Assembly: GCA_902795095.1 (NCBI GenBank)
Contig: CADBKB010000022.1
Span: 1 to 20,385, forward strand
DNA from: Oscillospiraceae bacterium
Lineage (GTDB): Bacteria > Bacillota_A > Clostridia > Oscillospirales > Oscillospiraceae
Length of the DNA stretch: 20,385 nucleotides
Reading direction: 5' to 3'
The position numbers and the translations under genes are program-made. Under the pieces are notes generated by a model. It made no database searches. It was not told where the DNA came from and saw only the letters and a program-made list of their open reading frames with translations. Of this stretch, positions 1-7,574 are shown one piece after another (position 1 is the first letter of the stretch; every line of letters starts with the position of its first letter).

Positions 1-2112
1 GTTTCCGCCGAATATCCCACGCTGTCGTCGCCGCCCGAGGCGTTCCAGGCCTACCGGACCGCAAGGGAACAGGCGGCGAACGAGCTCGGCAACGACCTTT
101 TCATGTATCGCCTGTTTATGGACAATCACCGGGAGGATTTCAGCAACATCCTGTTTGAGAGTGATGAAAATTTCCCGGTGCTGGTCGCCACGGTGCGCGC
201 GGATAAGATCGAATCGCTGGCGGCGCTGAAGATGGTGTCGCAAATCGACACCGCCTTCGGCTATGACGAAGCCCTGCCCGATCCGGAGCTGCCGGAGGAT
301 CCGGCGCAGCGCAAAAAGATCGAAAAACAATTGCAAAAATTCATGAACATCGCAGGCCATGACGAGCTGATTCCCATCCACATCACCTTAAAGGAGCCCG
401 CGGATATCGCCGTGCTGAGCGCCGATCAAGGCGACAGAGCCGCACAACTCCAGGCGCAGCAGGAGGCCTACACCGCCCTCACGACCGCGTTTGTGGAAAA
501 TCATCTGGAGCCGACGGACGAGGTCTTCTTCAAGGGGAAACTCAGCCCCTTCGTGACCGCCGAGGTCGCCAAGCACAAGATCGCCGGACTCGCCGCCCTC
601 GATGAGGTCACAAGCATCGATTGGGCCCTCGGCCACGATGATGAGATATATTCCGACGACGGGAAAGATTGTGTGTATGCGACGCCGCTGCGGGGTTCGC
701 AGCCGCCGGCTCTGGACAAGAGCGCCCTTGCGGAGGCCATCGAGACCGCACTGGCGCTGGATCTCAGCCGGTATAATGAAAGGGAGCCTGAGATCACCGA
801 TGTTCCGTATGAAACGGAGTATACGCCTGAGAGCTTCGCTGCATTTAAAGAAGCGGTGGAAGCCGCCAAAGCTGTCCTGGCAAAGGAAGACGCCACGCAG
901 GAGGAGATCGACGCCGCTGCCAAGGCCCTGGCAAACGCCATCGCCGATGCCGAAGCTCATATGGTTGAACCGCTACAATACCACGTTTCTTACAGCGTAT
1001 ATGACTTGATCGAATGGATCAAAACAGCGGATGCCAAGCCATCCGAGGAGTGGGGCAGCTTTTCCTCGTTCCTGAACGCGGCGCGAAATCTCGGCCGCGT
1101 GATGACCGTAAGATCAGCGGAGAACAAGCATCTGCTTCGGGAAATCCTGGTCGCATCCAATCGTGACTATATGGACTATTTCTTCCAGAGAGATACCGAC
1201 GTTTTTGAAGTTCTCATAGCATTGCCCGGTACAAAGGACAGCCCAAAACCGTCCCTGGACGAAACAGTTTCACAGAGAAACGCATCGCTGGCCCGTGAAT
1301 TTGAGAATCTGCAGCTCACAGAAACCACTGCTTGCGTCAATGGAGAAGACACCGTTATTTACTACTATGACGGCGGAGAATACAAGAAGAAGGGCTCCGG
1401 GGAAACGATGCTGCTCGCGCCAACCGCGTTTTTTGACTTAATGGGCTATACGGTAATGGTTCGTGGGATCGGCCCCAGGTTTGGAAGCAAATGGGAGAAC
1501 GGTTTCCTTGATCTGTTCCAATTCCATGAGGTGGATCTTTCGGAAATGCCCTTCCGCTTTGATGACGTTCGGGACGAGGGCAAGTTCTACTTTGATGCTG
1601 TCTATTGGGCCTACGGATTTGATCCGCAAATCACCAACGGTCTGACCAAGACCACCTTCGGCCCGAATGAGAGCTGCACCAGAGGCCAGGTCGTGACCTT
1701 CCTGTGGCGCGCCGCCGGCTGCCCGGAGCCCAAGAGCAAGACCAATCCGTTTGAGGACGTAAAGCAAGGCGCATTTTATTACAAAGCAGTTCTGTGGGCC
1801 GTGGAAAACGAGATCACCAACGGCATGACAAAAACCACCTTCGGCCCCAATCAGGCCTGCACCCGCGGGCAGATTGTCACCTTCATCTACCGTGCCAAGG
1901 GCTATCCCGGCCACAAATATGACAGCTGCAGGATAGGTGACTTCACACCGAATGATTATTACTACGACGCCATCCTGTGGGCAGTGGAAAACAAAGTTAC
2001 GAACGGCATTGATGACACGCATTTTGGCCCGGACAGGACCTGCACCCGTGGCCAGGTCGTGGCCTTCCTGTACCGCGCAAAGCAAGCCTTGGAAAACAGT
2101 ATCGGGGAATAA
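1..2112 (+). CDS. SLH-domain surface protein with tandem I9-like modules and a FIVAR-like module (5' end missing)
   Basis: The frame is open from the first base of the window, so the gene begins upstream and 703 residues are visible; the ATG at 103 is internal. Visible order, numbered from base 1: two related modules (about residues 11-95 and 124-215) ending in similar 'KI..LAAL..V..ID.A.G.D' motifs, which resemble the inhibitor-I9/subtilase-propeptide fold; an alanine- and glutamate-rich helical stretch (about 239-319) of FIVAR type with 'FKEAVEAAKAVL' and 'DAAAKALANAI'; an unrecognised region (about 320-515); and three SLH repeats (about 519-696) with 'ITNG', 'TFGPN' and 'CTRGQ' cores. SLH domains normally anchor exported proteins non-covalently to cell-wall secondary polymers, so this is probably a surface protein whose signal peptide lies outside the window. 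No catalytic motif is visible. The enzymatic or adhesive role, if any, is unknown. A terminator follows the stop. Confidence 0.85.
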   Translation, partial: VSAEYPTLSSPPEAFQAYRTAREQAANELGNDLFMYRLFMDNHREDFSNILFESDENFPVLVATVRADKIESLAALKMVSQIDTAFGYDEALPDPELPEDPAQRKKIEKQLQKFMNIAGHDELIPIHITLKEPADIAVLSADQGDRAAQLQAQQEAYTALTTAFVENHLEPTDEVFFKGKLSPFVTAEVAKHKIAGLAALDEVTSIDWALGHDDEIYSDDGKDCVYATPLRGSQPPALDKSALAEAIETALALDLSRYNEREPEITDVPYETEYTPESFAAFKEAVEAAKAVLAKEDATQEEIDAAAKALANAIADAEAHMVEPLQYHVSYSVYDLIEWIKTADAKPSEEWGSFSSFLNAARNLGRVMTVRSAENKHLLREILVASNRDYMDYFFQRDTDVFEVLIALPGTKDSPKPSLDETVSQRNASLAREFENLQLTETTACVNGEDTVIYYYDGGEYKKKGSGETMLLAPTAFFDLMGYTVMVRGIGPRFGSKWENGFLDLFQFHEVDLSEMPFRFDDVRDEGKFYFDAVYWAYGFDPQITNGLTKTTFGPNESCTRGQVVTFLWRAAGCPEPKSKTNPFEDVKQGAFYYKAVLWAVENEITNGMTKTTFGPNQACTRGQIVTFIYRAKGYPGHKYDSCRIGDFTPNDYYYDAILWAVENKVTNGIDDTHFGPDRTCTRGQVVAFLYRAKQALENSIGE
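31..645 (+). repeat. Two diverged copies of an I9-like module in the surface protein
   Basis: The translated segments at about 31-285 and 370-645 align with each other. Each has an alanine- and glutamine-rich helix, then a strand ending 'PVLVATV' or 'PFVTAEV', then 'KIESLAALKMVSQID' or 'KIAGLAALDEVTSID', and finally an 'A.G.D' tail. This is seen directly. The pattern resembles the inhibitor-I9 fold found in subtilase propeptides, where a helix ends in a 'V..I..D' strand. The family assignment is inference. Confidence 0.55.
1555..2088 (+). repeat. Three SLH repeats
   Basis: Three units of about 55-60 codons begin near 1555, 1750 and 1936. Each carries an aromatic-rich helix ('YFDAVYWA', 'YYKAVLWAVEN', 'YYDAILWAVEN'), then 'ITNG' or 'VTNG', then 'FGPN' or 'FGPD', then 'CTRGQ'. 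Units one and two are also similar at the nucleotide level, which suggests a fairly recent duplication or homogenisation. Three SLH units are the usual number for wall anchoring. Confidence 0.85.
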
Positions 2113-2218
2113 CATTCCCGCTGCCGTTGATGGACGGCTGCAGCGTGCCCGCAGCAATCCGCGAAAGCGGCTGCGGTTCGTCGGCCATTGCGCCTCCGGC
2201 CATCTGTATGCACATAAT

Positions 2219-2253
2219 AAACCCCGGCGGACCTTTACGGTTCGCCGGGGTTT
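2219..2253. terminator. Bidirectional intrinsic terminator between convergent genes
   Basis: A 15-bp inverted repeat (2219-2233 against 2239-2253, one G-U pair) encloses a 5-base loop. The arms end in AAA and TTT, and on the minus strand the stem is followed by TTTATTA. It lies between the stop of the surface-protein gene at 2112 and the stop of the opposing rarD-like gene at 2256, so it probably ends both transcripts. Confidence 0.85.
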
Positions 2254-2255
2254 GG

Positions 2256-3138
2256 TTATGCCGGTTTTTTCCGCTGCTCGCGGAGGGTGAAGCCTGCAAA
2301 GATCAGGATGCCCGCCCAGATGAAGGCCAGGCTCCAGAGCTTTTCCCGGGTGATCTCCTCATGCAGGATCAGGCTGCATACGACGCCCAGGGTGGGGCTG
2401 ATATACTGGCACACGCCGGCGACAGTGAGACGAAGATGGCGCACGCCGGCGGAATACAGCAGCATGGGAAGGCCGGTGACAATGCCGCCCGAGAGCAAAA
2501 AGACCGTCCTGGCAAGATTCAGCTCCGCCAGGCCGCCGGGACCCCGGCGGAAGAGCAGCAAATACCCCAGCATAAAGGGGGCCGCCAGGAGGATCTCCAC
2601 GCTGGTGCTGACGATGGAATCAATCTGCAGGCTCTTTTTGATGGCGGCGTAGACGGCGAACATCACCGCCAGCGACACCGTCACCCAGGGCAGGGCCCCG
2701 AGGGCCAGAGCGGAGACCGCGATGCCCGCGCCCATCAGCGCCAGGGCGATGAAGTGATAAGGTCGGCATTTTTCGTGAAAGATCAGCGAAGGCAAATACC
2801 ACCAGGGGCTGAATATAATATCCCACGCTGCACTCCAGCACCTGGGAATGCTGCACCGCCCAGATGAACACGAACCAGTCGCCGAACAGCAGGGCAGCCG
2901 CCGGGATCTCCCGGGCCAGGAGCTTCTTATCCGCGAATACCGCCCGCAGCTGGCCCAGCTTACCCTGGAGCGCAAGCAGCAGCAGGCAGAACAGCGACGC
3001 GCTCACCGAGCGGGAGGCCATGATGAACATGGAATCGAAGGTATCGTCCAGATGCCAGTACAGGGGCTGCAGGCCCCAGAGAGTATAGCAGATGATGATG
3101 CAGGCGAAGCTGGTGCGGACGGCGCGGCGGTCATTCAT
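2256..3138 (-). pseudogene. rarD: RarD/EamA-family membrane transporter, frameshifted
   Basis: Two overlapping minus-strand frames together encode one RarD-like protein of about 293 residues. The N-terminal frame starts at the ATG at 3138, eight bases after GGAAGGAG, and reads 'CYTLWGLQPLYW', 'LLFGDWFVFIWAVQHSQVLE' and 'GYYIQPLV'. The C-terminal frame continues with 'LIFHEKCRPYHF', 'VCQYISPTLGVV' and 'LHEEITREKLWS', ending at 2256. The family pattern (G-Y-F-I-x-P-L-V followed by a hydrophobic strand and an x-E-[RK] turn) places the switch at about 2781-2812. Moving between frames needs one extra base or two missing bases. RarD proteins have about ten membrane helices and belong to the drug/metabolite transporter superfamily; the substrate is not established. 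Conservation on both sides of the break suggests a recent mutation or a sequencing error. No slippery site was recognised. Nothing else in the gene looks decayed. Confidence 0.8.
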
Positions 3139-3177
3139 AGGGGGTCTCCTTCCGGCGGGGGTCAAACAAACGACATT

Positions 3178-3206
3178 ATTATAGTAGGCAGCATCGGGAA
3201 ATGCAA
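3178..3206 (-). promoter_or_regulatory. Candidate sigma-A promoter of rarD
   Basis: On the minus strand an exact TATAAT (3183-3178) is preceded at 17 bases by TTGCAT (3206-3201), which matches only three positions of the -35 consensus. It lies about 40 bases upstream of the rarD ATG, in the divergent gap shared with tepA. Confidence 0.5.
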
Positions 3207-3234
3207 CTGTTTTGTCGATCTTCCACAGGTTTCG

Positions 3235-3264
3235 CGTATCGGATTTGTGAAATCGGCCATACTA
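3235..3264 (+). promoter_or_regulatory. Candidate sigma-G (forespore) promoter of tepA
   Basis: CATACTA at 3258-3264 is an exact match to the -10 element of Bacillus sigma-G promoters. CGTATC at 3235-3240 matches four of six positions of TGTATA, with a 17-base spacer. It lies 25 bases upstream of the tepA ATG. No good sigma-A promoter is visible in this gap on the plus strand. In B. subtilis, tepA is a sigma-G-dependent gene, which agrees with the site. Confidence 0.5.
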
Positions 3265-3289
3265 TCAAAAAAACGTCGGAGGGAACAGC

Positions 3290-3970
3290 ATGGAACAGGA
3301 CAAAGGCGTCGAGCAGGCACGGGACCAGGCAGGGGAGTATGGGGCGGCGGGGCTGCCGTCCATGGATTCGGAGATCTGCACCCTGGCTGTCATCGGGCAG
3401 ATCGAGGGCCACCAGCTTCTGCCCGAGACCGCGAAGACCACGAAATATGAGCATGTTCTGCCTCTGCTGGCGGCCATCGAGCAGAGCGAGCAGGTCAAGG
3501 GCCTGCTGCTTCTGCTCAATACCGTGGGCGGCGACATCGAGGCGGGGCTGGCCATCTCCGAGCTGGTGGCGGGGATGAAAAAGCCCACGGTGTCCCTGGT
3601 GCTGGGCGGGGGCCATTCCATCGGCGTGCCACTGGCGGTGTGCGCGAAGAAGAGTTTTATCGCCCGCACCGCCTCCATGACCATCCACCCGGTGCGCATG
3701 ACGGGCACGCTGATCGGCGCGCCCCAGACCTACCAGTACCTGCAGCGCGTGCGCGAGCAGATCGTGGAGTTCGTCACGCTCCACTCCCGCATCGACCGGG
3801 AGACCTTTTTGAGCTATATGATGGCCACGGGGGAGATCGCCTCGGATGTGGGCACCGTGATCTACGGTCAGCAGGCGGTAGACTGTGGCCTCATCGACGC
3901 CGTGGGCTCCCTCTCGGATGCTCTGGAGGCCCTGCACGCGATGATAGAAGGCGGAGAAAACGGGCAATAA
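3290..3970 (+). CDS. tepA: TepA, ClpP-like serine protease of spores
   Basis: The 226-residue protein has the ClpP/crotonase fold of the TepA (YmfB) family. The oxyanion motif 'NTVGGDIEAG' lies near residues 77-86. The nucleophile is probably Ser110 in 'GGGHSIG', with His133 in 'TIHPV' at the ClpP-like spacing; Asp169 in 'RIDRETF' is a candidate third residue. There is no signal peptide or membrane segment. The ATG at 3290 is set by GGAGGG seven bases upstream. In B. subtilis the homologue is a forespore protein implicated in degrading small acid-soluble proteins during outgrowth; an older proposal gave it a role in secretion, hence the name. The gene is transcribed alone: a forespore-type promoter lies upstream and a terminator overlaps the stop codon. 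Its position near ftsK/spoIIIE is also found in Bacillus. The protease role here is inferred from the family. Confidence 0.88.
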   Translation: MEQDKGVEQARDQAGEYGAAGLPSMDSEICTLAVIGQIEGHQLLPETAKTTKYEHVLPLLAAIEQSEQVKGLLLLLNTVGGDIEAGLAISELVAGMKKPTVSLVLGGGHSIGVPLAVCAKKSFIARTASMTIHPVRMTGTLIGAPQTYQYLQRVREQIVEFVTLHSRIDRETFLSYMMATGEIASDVGTVIYGQQAVDCGLIDAVGSLSDALEALHAMIEGGENGQ

Positions 3971-3986
3971 ACCGCCCGTTTTCTTC
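3956..3986 (+). terminator. Intrinsic terminator overlapping the tepA stop codon
   Basis: A perfect 10-bp stem (3956-3965 against 3974-3983) with an 8-base loop ends in TTTTCTT. The last codons of tepA form the left arm, and the TAA stop (3968-3970) sits in the loop. Confidence 0.8.
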
Positions 3987-4013
3987 AATTTGCGGATTCG
4001 ACGGAAAAACCAG

Positions 4014-4042
4014 TGGAAATTCCTCTGAAAATATGCTATGAT
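4014..4042 (+). promoter_or_regulatory. Sigma-A promoter of uppP-ftsK (extended -10)
   Basis: TGGAAA (4014-4019) and TATGAT (4037-4042) are separated by 17 bases, and TGC directly precedes the -10, giving an extended -10 element. Initiation near 4049 would leave a leader of about 33 bases before the uppP ATG. Confidence 0.65.
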
Positions 4043-4081
4043 AAAATGCAAATTTCTGAGACTATATTCCGGAGGACTGTT

Positions 4082-4915
4082 ATGAGCTATCTTCAGGCGA
4101 TCATTCTCGGCCTCGTGCAGGGAATCGCGGAGTTTCTTCCCATCTCCAGCTCCGGCCATCTGAAGCTGTTTGAAAAGCTGCTGGGCCTGCCCAATGTGGA
4201 GACGGACTACATACTGTTTGACGTGCTTCTGCATTTCGGCACCCTTGTGGCGGTGCTGATCGTTTACCGCAAGGTCATCGCCGACCTGCTGCGCGAAGCG
4301 CTGACCATGGTGCATCTGCGCACGCCCCGTCCCGGGGAGACCCCGGATCTGCCCAAGCGCCGCATGATCGCGCTGCTGATCGCGTCGCTGCTGCCCCTGT
4401 TCCTCATCCTGCCCATCAAGGACAGAATGGAAAAGCTGGGCGGGAGCTACCTGTTCATCGGCCTGATGCTGATCACCACGGGCCTGGTCCTGTACCTGTG
4501 CGACCATTTTGCCAAGGGCAAGAAGACCGAGCGGGAAATGACCATCTGGGACGCGCTGGTGGTGGGCTGCGCGCAGGCCGTCGCGGTGCTGCCCGGCCTG
4601 AGCCGCTCCGGCATGACCATTTCCGCGGGCACCGCCCGGGGCCTGGACCGCAGCTACGCGGTGCAGTTCTCCTTCCTCATGTCCATCCCCACGATTCTGG
4701 CCGCCGTGGTCCTGCAGATCGCGGACGCGTTCAAGGCCGGGATCGATCCGTCCCTGCTGCCCAAGTACCTGGTGGGCGTTGTGGTGGCCGGCGCCTCCGG
4801 CGTCGGGGCCATGCGGCTTTTGCAGTATATCGCCAAAAAGAGCAAGTTCGGCGGCTTTGCCTATTATTGCTGGGGCGCCGGCATCGTGTCCATGTTCCTG
4901 TTTCTGATCTCCTGA
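4082..4915 (+). CDS. uppP: Undecaprenyl-diphosphatase UppP (BacA)
   Basis: The 277-residue integral membrane protein dephosphorylates undecaprenyl pyrophosphate so that the lipid carrier of peptidoglycan and other wall polymers can be reused; overproduction of family members gives bacitracin resistance. The first signature 'QGIAEFLPISSSGH' (residues 13-26) carries the catalytic glutamate Glu17 and the serine/histidine cluster. The second, 'LPGLSRSGMTISAG', lies near 175-188 and supplies the conserved arginine. Length and the hydrophobic helices are normal for the family. A longer open frame reaches back to 4013, but the ATG at 4082 follows CCGGAGGA and begins with the typical 'MSYLQAIILG', so it was chosen. 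The stop at 4913-4915 overlaps the ribosome-binding site of ftsK, so the two genes are probably co-transcribed. Confidence 0.95.
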   Translation: MSYLQAIILGLVQGIAEFLPISSSGHLKLFEKLLGLPNVETDYILFDVLLHFGTLVAVLIVYRKVIADLLREALTMVHLRTPRPGETPDLPKRRMIALLIASLLPLFLILPIKDRMEKLGGSYLFIGLMLITTGLVLYLCDHFAKGKKTEREMTIWDALVVGCAQAVAVLPGLSRSGMTISAGTARGLDRSYAVQFSFLMSIPTILAAVVLQIADAFKAGIDPSLLPKYLVGVVVAGASGVGAMRLLQYIAKKSKFGGFAYYCWGAGIVSMFLFLIS

Positions 4916-4925
4916 GGAGGTTGTC

Positions 4926-7466
4926 ATGGCTTCAAAAAACAGCGGTAAAAAATCCGCGAAACCAAAATCCGGCGGATCGAAAGCCAAATCCGCCGAAAAG
5001 AATACCAAGGCCCCGGCGCCCTCGCGGCGCTGGATCGGCGCTCTGGTATGCCTCGGCGCGTTTTTGATCAGCGCCCTGTCATGCCTTGGGGTGAAGAGCA
5101 TCTTCACCAATGTCTGGGCCCTGGTGATGCGGGGCCTGTTCGGCGCCGCGGGCTTCTACATCATCCCGTTCTCTCTGTTCGTCATGGCGTCGATCCTGAT
5201 GCTTCACCGGGGCCGCCCCGTCAAGGCAAGGATCATCTGCGCCATGATGATGGTGGTCTGCATCGGTTCGCTGGCCCATCTGATGTCCGGCGCGGAGCTG
5301 ACTTGGACGAAGGGCCTGCTTGCCTCGCTGTGGCGCGGCGGCATCGACGGCGAGTCCGGCGGCGCGCTGTGCGGCATCATCGCCATGGCCCTGGACGCCT
5401 GCCTGAGCAAGATCGGCGCGGCCATCATTCTGGCGGCGGCGTTGATCGTGTGCATCCTCTATGCCCTTAACATGACCATTCCGTCCATCGTCAAGGCCAT
5501 TCAGAACCGGCCCCGCCTGGAGCCGGAGGAGCCCGAAGCGCCGGAGCAGGACCGCGCGGCGGCCATCGTCAATCATGTGGCCCAGCGCCGCATCGACCGC
5601 ATCCAGCAGAAGCGGGCCCGGGAGAAGAACATCCAGGATTACGATCTGCCTGTGGACGAGCCCCCCACGGCCGCCAAGCCGGAGAAGGAGAAGAAGATCC
5701 TCTCGCCGGATCAGCTCATCGAGCAGCAGCGCGCCGAGCAGAAGAAGCACGAGCCCGTGTTCCATCAGCCGGAGCCCGAGCCGGTCATCCAGGAGCCCCC
5801 CGCTCCGCCCAAGAAGCCGGAGAAGGCGGCGCCCAGCGCCGCCACCAAGGCCATGGTGGAGGAATTCGTGCAGAATATGCCCCAGAAGGTGGATCCCGCC
5901 GAGGCGAAGGCCTCCGCCGCGGAGATCGCCCAGGAGATCATCGAGAAGGAAGACGTCCCGGCACCGAGCTACATTTTCCCGACGCTGGATCTGCTGTCTC
6001 CGCCGGATTCGTCCCGGCTCGACGGCACCCAGGAGATGCGCGAGAATGCCAAGCGCCTGGACGAGACCCTCAAGAGCTTCAATATCGACGCCCACATCGT
6101 CAACGTGACCCGCGGCCCGTCCATCACCCGCTATGAGCTGGAGCTGGACCGGGGCGTGAAGCTCTCCAAGATCACCGGCCTGGCAGACGATATCGCCCTG
6201 AGCCTCGGCGCCTCCGGCGTGCGCATCAGCGCTATCCCGGACAAGATCTCCGTGGTGGGTATCGAGGTGCCAAACCGCCTGGTCTCCACGGTCTATGCCC
6301 GGGAGGTCATAGGTTCGGATAATTTCTACCGGGCAAAATCGGCCCTGTCCTTCGCCGTGGGCAAGGACATCGGCGGCATGAGCATCGTGGGCGATATCGC
6401 CAAGCTGCCCCATCTGCTCATCGCCGGCACCACGGGCTCAGGCAAGTCCGTGTGCATGAACAGCCTGATCATCTCCCTGCTCTACAAGGCGTCGCCCGAG
6501 CAGGTCAAGCTCATCATGATCGACCCGAAGATGGTGGAGCTGGGCGTGTACAACGGCATTCCGCACCTGCTGATTCCCGTGGTCACCGATCCCAAGAAGG
6601 CGGCGGGAAGCCTGCAGTGGGCCGTGACGGAAATGATGCGCCGCTACCGCATGATGGCGGACGCCGGCGTGCGGAATCTTTCGGAGTACAACAAGCTGGC
6701 CGCGGTGTCCGATGAATACGATGCCATGCCCCAGCTGGTGGTGGTCATCGACGAGCTGGCCGACCTCATGCTCGTGGCCGCCAAGGACGTGGAGGAGGCC
6801 ATCTGCCGCGTCGCCCAGATGGGCCGCGCTTCCGGCATCCACCTCATCGTAGCCACCCAGCGTCCCTCCGCGGACGTCATCACCGGCCTCATGAAGGCCA
6901 ATATCCCCTCGCGCATCGCCTTCGCCGTGGCCTCCGCCATGGAGTCGCGCATCATTCTCGATACCGTCGGCGCGGAAAAGCTGGTGGGCAAGGGCGACAT
7001 GCTCTACGCCCCCCTGGGCGAGGGCAAGCCCAAGCGTGTGCAGGGCTGCTTTATCACCGACGAGGAGGTCCAGCGCGTGGTCAAGTTCATCAAGGATCAG
7101 CAGCTCTCCACCAGCGAGACCGAGCAGAAGAAGATCCTCGATCAGATCGAGAGCAAGTCCCAGGGCAAGGATTCCGAGAGCGTCGACGGCACGCCGATCC
7201 AGTCCGAGGGCGACGAGCTGCTGCCCGCCGCGGTGGAGGTGGTCATGGAATCCGGCATGGCCTCTGTGTCCATGCTCCAGCGCCGTCTGAAGCTGGGCTA
7301 TGCCCGGGCCGCCCGCATTGTGGACGAGATGGAGGACAAGGGCATCGTCGGCCCCTTCGAGGGCTCCAAGCCGAGAGCGCTGCTCATCACCCGGGAGCAG
7401 TGGCAGGCCATGCAGAACGGCGAGCAGCTCGCCATGGACGAGCCCGTGCCCGAGGAGATTCCGTAG
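4926..7466 (+). CDS. ftsK: DNA translocase FtsK/SpoIIIE
   Basis: The 846-residue protein is a membrane-anchored ATP-driven DNA pump that moves chromosomal DNA through the closing division or sporulation septum. A basic N-terminal tail (1-35) is followed by four or five membrane helices (about 36-190), then a proline- and glutamate-rich linker (about 195-355). The motor has a Walker A 'GTTGSGKS' at 501-508 and a Walker B 'VVVIDELADLM' with Asp609-Glu610. The C-terminal gamma winged helix (about 763-826, 'LQRRLKLGYARAARIVDEME') reads the orienting DNA sequences in this family. The start follows GAGGAGG eight bases upstream and lies 10 bases after uppP. FtsK and SpoIIIE share this architecture. 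The sporulation context (tepA upstream) favours a SpoIIIE-like role, but the sequence alone does not decide it. No terminator is visible after the stop. Confidence 0.95.
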   Translation: MASKNSGKKSAKPKSGGSKAKSAEKNTKAPAPSRRWIGALVCLGAFLISALSCLGVKSIFTNVWALVMRGLFGAAGFYIIPFSLFVMASILMLHRGRPVKARIICAMMMVVCIGSLAHLMSGAELTWTKGLLASLWRGGIDGESGGALCGIIAMALDACLSKIGAAIILAAALIVCILYALNMTIPSIVKAIQNRPRLEPEEPEAPEQDRAAAIVNHVAQRRIDRIQQKRAREKNIQDYDLPVDEPPTAAKPEKEKKILSPDQLIEQQRAEQKKHEPVFHQPEPEPVIQEPPAPPKKPEKAAPSAATKAMVEEFVQNMPQKVDPAEAKASAAEIAQEIIEKEDVPAPSYIFPTLDLLSPPDSSRLDGTQEMRENAKRLDETLKSFNIDAHIVNVTRGPSITRYELELDRGVKLSKITGLADDIALSLGASGVRISAIPDKISVVGIEVPNRLVSTVYAREVIGSDNFYRAKSALSFAVGKDIGGMSIVGDIAKLPHLLIAGTTGSGKSVCMNSLIISLLYKASPEQVKLIMIDPKMVELGVYNGIPHLLIPVVTDPKKAAGSLQWAVTEMMRRYRMMADAGVRNLSEYNKLAAVSDEYDAMPQLVVVIDELADLMLVAAKDVEEAICRVAQMGRASGIHLIVATQRPSADVITGLMKANIPSRIAFAVASAMESRIILDTVGAEKLVGKGDMLYAPLGEGKPKRVQGCFITDEEVQRVVKFIKDQQLSTSETEQKKILDQIESKSQGKDSESVDGTPIQSEGDELLPAAVEVVMESGMASVSMLQRRLKLGYARAARIVDEMEDKGIVGPFEGSKPRALLITREQWQAMQNGEQLAMDEPVPEEIP

Positions 7467-7488
7467 GAAAAATAATGTCGCAGGAAGG

Positions 7489-7517
7489 TTTACAAATTAA
7501 GAAAGTTATGCTACTAT
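7489..7517 (+). promoter_or_regulatory. Sigma-A promoter of the ECF-transporter gene
   Basis: TTTACA (7489-7494, five of six consensus positions) and TACTAT (7512-7517) are separated by 17 bases. TGC directly precedes the -10. It lies just after the ftsK stop and should start transcription near 7524. Confidence 0.75.
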
Positions 7518-7523
7518 AACGGA

Positions 7524-7569
7524 GTTGCATTGCACCTGACGACAGGGCGACAGCAACGGAAAGGATGCA
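7524..7569 (+). promoter_or_regulatory. Short leader with two alternative pairings before the ECF gene
   Basis: GTTGC (7524-7528) can pair with GCAAC (7553-7557) around an inner CCTG/CAGG hairpin (7535-7538 with 7543-7546, loop ACGA). TGCAT (7526-7530) can instead pair with ATGCA (7565-7569), which sits between the likely AAAGGA ribosome-binding site and the ATG. The two pairings exclude each other. It does not match a riboswitch class I know, and short pairings arise by chance, so regulation is only suggested. Confidence 0.25.
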
Positions 7570-7574
7570 TTACT

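Noticed and set aside
2781..2812. Programmed frameshifting in rarD
   Set aside because: No slippery heptamer or downstream structure was recognised, and RarD proteins are normally encoded in one frame. A mutation or sequence error is simpler.
2127..2867. A 246-codon plus-strand open frame after the surface-protein gene
   Set aside because: It runs through the terminator and opposite the rarD gene, and its composition is that of a shadow frame.
3179..5110. A 643-codon open frame on the minus strand
   Set aside because: It lies opposite tepA, uppP and the start of ftsK, has shadow-like composition, and has no plausible start or motif.
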